Source: Chloroflexota bacterium
GTDB lineage: Bacteria > Chloroflexota > Anaerolineae > Anaerolineales > DRMV01
DNA length: 29,603 bases
Direction: 5' to 3'
Assembly: GCA_013153135.1 (NCBI GenBank)
Contig: JAADFA010000071.1
Span: 1-29,603 of the forward strand
Made by a program: the position numbers and the translations under genes. The notes below the pieces were generated by a model. That model did not search any database. It was not told the origin of the DNA and saw only the letters and a list, made by a program, of their open reading frames with translations. Positions 28,507-29,603 of the stretch are shown here, one piece after another. Position 1 is the first letter of the stretch. Each line of letters begins with the position of its first letter.

Positions 28507-29603
28507 ATGCGCATGCCCCGAGATTGGCCCTGGTGGGGAATGGGTGTCCTAGGGATCTTCGGCGGGATGGCCGTTTGGGTCGCGTGGGCGGCCCCGCGCG
28601 CGTGGTTCATGTGGGCCTTCATAGCGGCGCTGGGCACGGTATACGCGTTGGGTTACGCCGTGCGCTATCGAGATGAGAACCGACCCACCCCCGGCGCGGC
28701 TCTCTACCCACGGCTGGGTTGGGCCAATGGGTTGACTTTGCTGCGGGGCGTGTTGTTGGCTTCCCTCGCGGGGCTGTTGGCCCCGGGGACCGATGTCCCG
28801 GGGTTGGCCTGGGCTCCCGCGCTCCTTTATGGCCTGAACGCGGCCATTGATGGGGTGGATGGTCTGATCGCGCGGTGGCAAGGCCAGACCTCGCTGCTCG
28901 GTAAGCGCCTGGATATGCACTTTGACGCGTGGGGTGTGTTCTTGGCCGCGGTATTGGCTGTGGTTCGCGGACGGCTGCCGTGGATTTTTCTATCGGTTGC
29001 GCTGGCTCGCTATATTTACGTCGCGCTCTTACGCGCGGCCGCGCGGCTGGGCGCGCGCGTCCGCGCTGTGCCCGATGACCCGTTGCGCCGCGCCCTCGCG
29101 GGGTTGATGATGGGATTCCTGGCCGTCGCATTGGCACCGGTCTTTCCGAGCCGCGCGCTCGCGTGGGTTGGATGGTTTTTGTTGGTGCCGTTCTTGTTGG
29201 GGTTTGGCCGGGATGCCGCGTACGCGCTGCATTTGAGCCCGCGCTTTGGACCTTTGACAGAGCTCTGGCCCGTCCTCGCGCCAGCCGCGCGGCTGGTGGC
29301 CGCGGGGCTCTTGATGATGCGCTTGCCGCGCGAGCCGTGGCTCGTCTATGGCCTGGGCATCGGACTCGCGACCGCGCTGCTCCTCGGCGTGGTGCCCCGG
29401 CTGATGGGGTTGGCGTCCCTGTTTCTGGTCGGCTTTGGGTGGATGGCCGGCTGGTTCGGCCCGACATTGCTCACGGCCGCGTTGGTCGCGGCCCTGACGG
29501 TGGTTGTGCTCGGGGGTGGCGGTGCGTCCGCGTTATGGCCTGCGGACGATCCGCTTTTTTTGCAACGTTTGGGCTCACGTAGCGCCGTGTGGTCCATGGC
29601 CCG
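28507..29603 (+). CDS. CDP-alcohol phosphatidyltransferase-domain membrane protein (runs off right edge)
   Basis: An open frame of 365 codons without a stop at the window end. It starts MRMPRDWPWWGMGVLGIFGG; two membrane helices precede A-N-G-L-T-L-L-R-G and the full family signature D115-G-V-D118-G-L-I-A-R123, eight residues, G132-K-R-L-D136-M-H-F-D140. These aspartates bind two metal ions and the CDP-alcohol in the known enzymes, so it should join a CDP-activated alcohol such as diacylglycerol to an alcohol acceptor, in the membrane. Many further helices follow, so it is longer than the usual 180-220 residues; the extra part may be a second domain. AGGAGGAC ends 3 nt before the ATG. It is divergent from the sigma factor gene; TATAAC at 28438 is a weak -10 candidate. 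Confidence 0.85.
   Translation, partial: MRMPRDWPWWGMGVLGIFGGMAVWVAWAAPRAWFMWAFIAALGTVYALGYAVRYRDENRPTPGAALYPRLGWANGLTLLRGVLLASLAGLLAPGTDVPGLAWAPALLYGLNAAIDGVDGLIARWQGQTSLLGKRLDMHFDAWGVFLAAVLAVVRGRLPWIFLSVALARYIYVALLRAAARLGARVRAVPDDPLRRALAGLMMGFLAVALAPVFPSRALAWVGWFLLVPFLLGFGRDAAYALHLSPRFGPLTELWPVLAPAARLVAAGLLMMRLPREPWLVYGLGIGLATALLLGVVPRLMGLASLFLVGFGWMAGWFGPTLLTAALVAALTVVVLGGGGASALWPADDPLFLQRLGSRSAVWSMA

Overview
The window looks like a piece of a GC-rich chromosome from a Chloroflexota bacterium, most likely Anaerolineae-like. This is inferred from lipoproteins with long Thr/Pro linkers, a two-subunit glycine decarboxylase behind a tandem glycine riboswitch, a Flp-type pilin, dead relatives of cell-wall enzymes and strong AGGAGG ribosome sites with sigma-70 promoters. 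No rRNA, tRNA, CRISPR array, transposase or phage gene was seen. The assignment rests on gene style, not on a marker gene.

Layout. Positions 1-91 hold the start of a Flp pilin gene (minus strand) with an excellent promoter. Positions 196-3440 (minus) hold a two-gene operon: a small unknown protein followed by a P2A-type cation (probably Ca2+) ATPase. Positions 3591-5492 (minus) hold acetyl-CoA synthetase with its own terminator. Positions 5597-7605 (plus) hold an overlapping pair, a CBM9-like lipoprotein and a Tat-exported L,D-transpeptidase. Then come rpsT (TTG start) and argS (plus), and a convergent enoyl-CoA hydratase (minus). Positions 11289-14871 hold the glycine cleavage unit: promoter, tandem riboswitch, terminator, gcvH, gcvPA, gcvPB; gcvT is not here. 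An orphan amino-acid-type ABC substrate-binding lipoprotein follows. On the minus strand a membrane protein and a winged-helix regulator form a small operon under a perfect 33-bp dyad operator. Further minus-strand genes are a GT4 glycosyltransferase and a 6-pyruvoyl-tetrahydropterin-synthase-like protein with an ExxxHxH motif.

Positions 19847-27724 form a tight five-gene plus-strand operon: three single-pass membrane coiled-coil proteins (the first with an N-terminal helix-hairpin-helix domain), a PBP1C-like protein whose glycosyltransferase and transpeptidase catalytic residues are essentially all replaced, and a multi-spanning GT-C-like membrane protein. This looks like an undescribed envelope assembly and is the main candidate novelty. 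A convergent ECF sigma factor (minus) and a divergent CDP-alcohol phosphatidyltransferase running off the right edge close the window.

Three intergenic regions (about 7641-7846, 17451-17900 and 19499-19718) carry copies of one non-coding repeat family with terminal inverted repeats. One copy has an exact 8-bp flanking direct repeat, so the family behaves like a MITE. Each copy sits next to a promoter.
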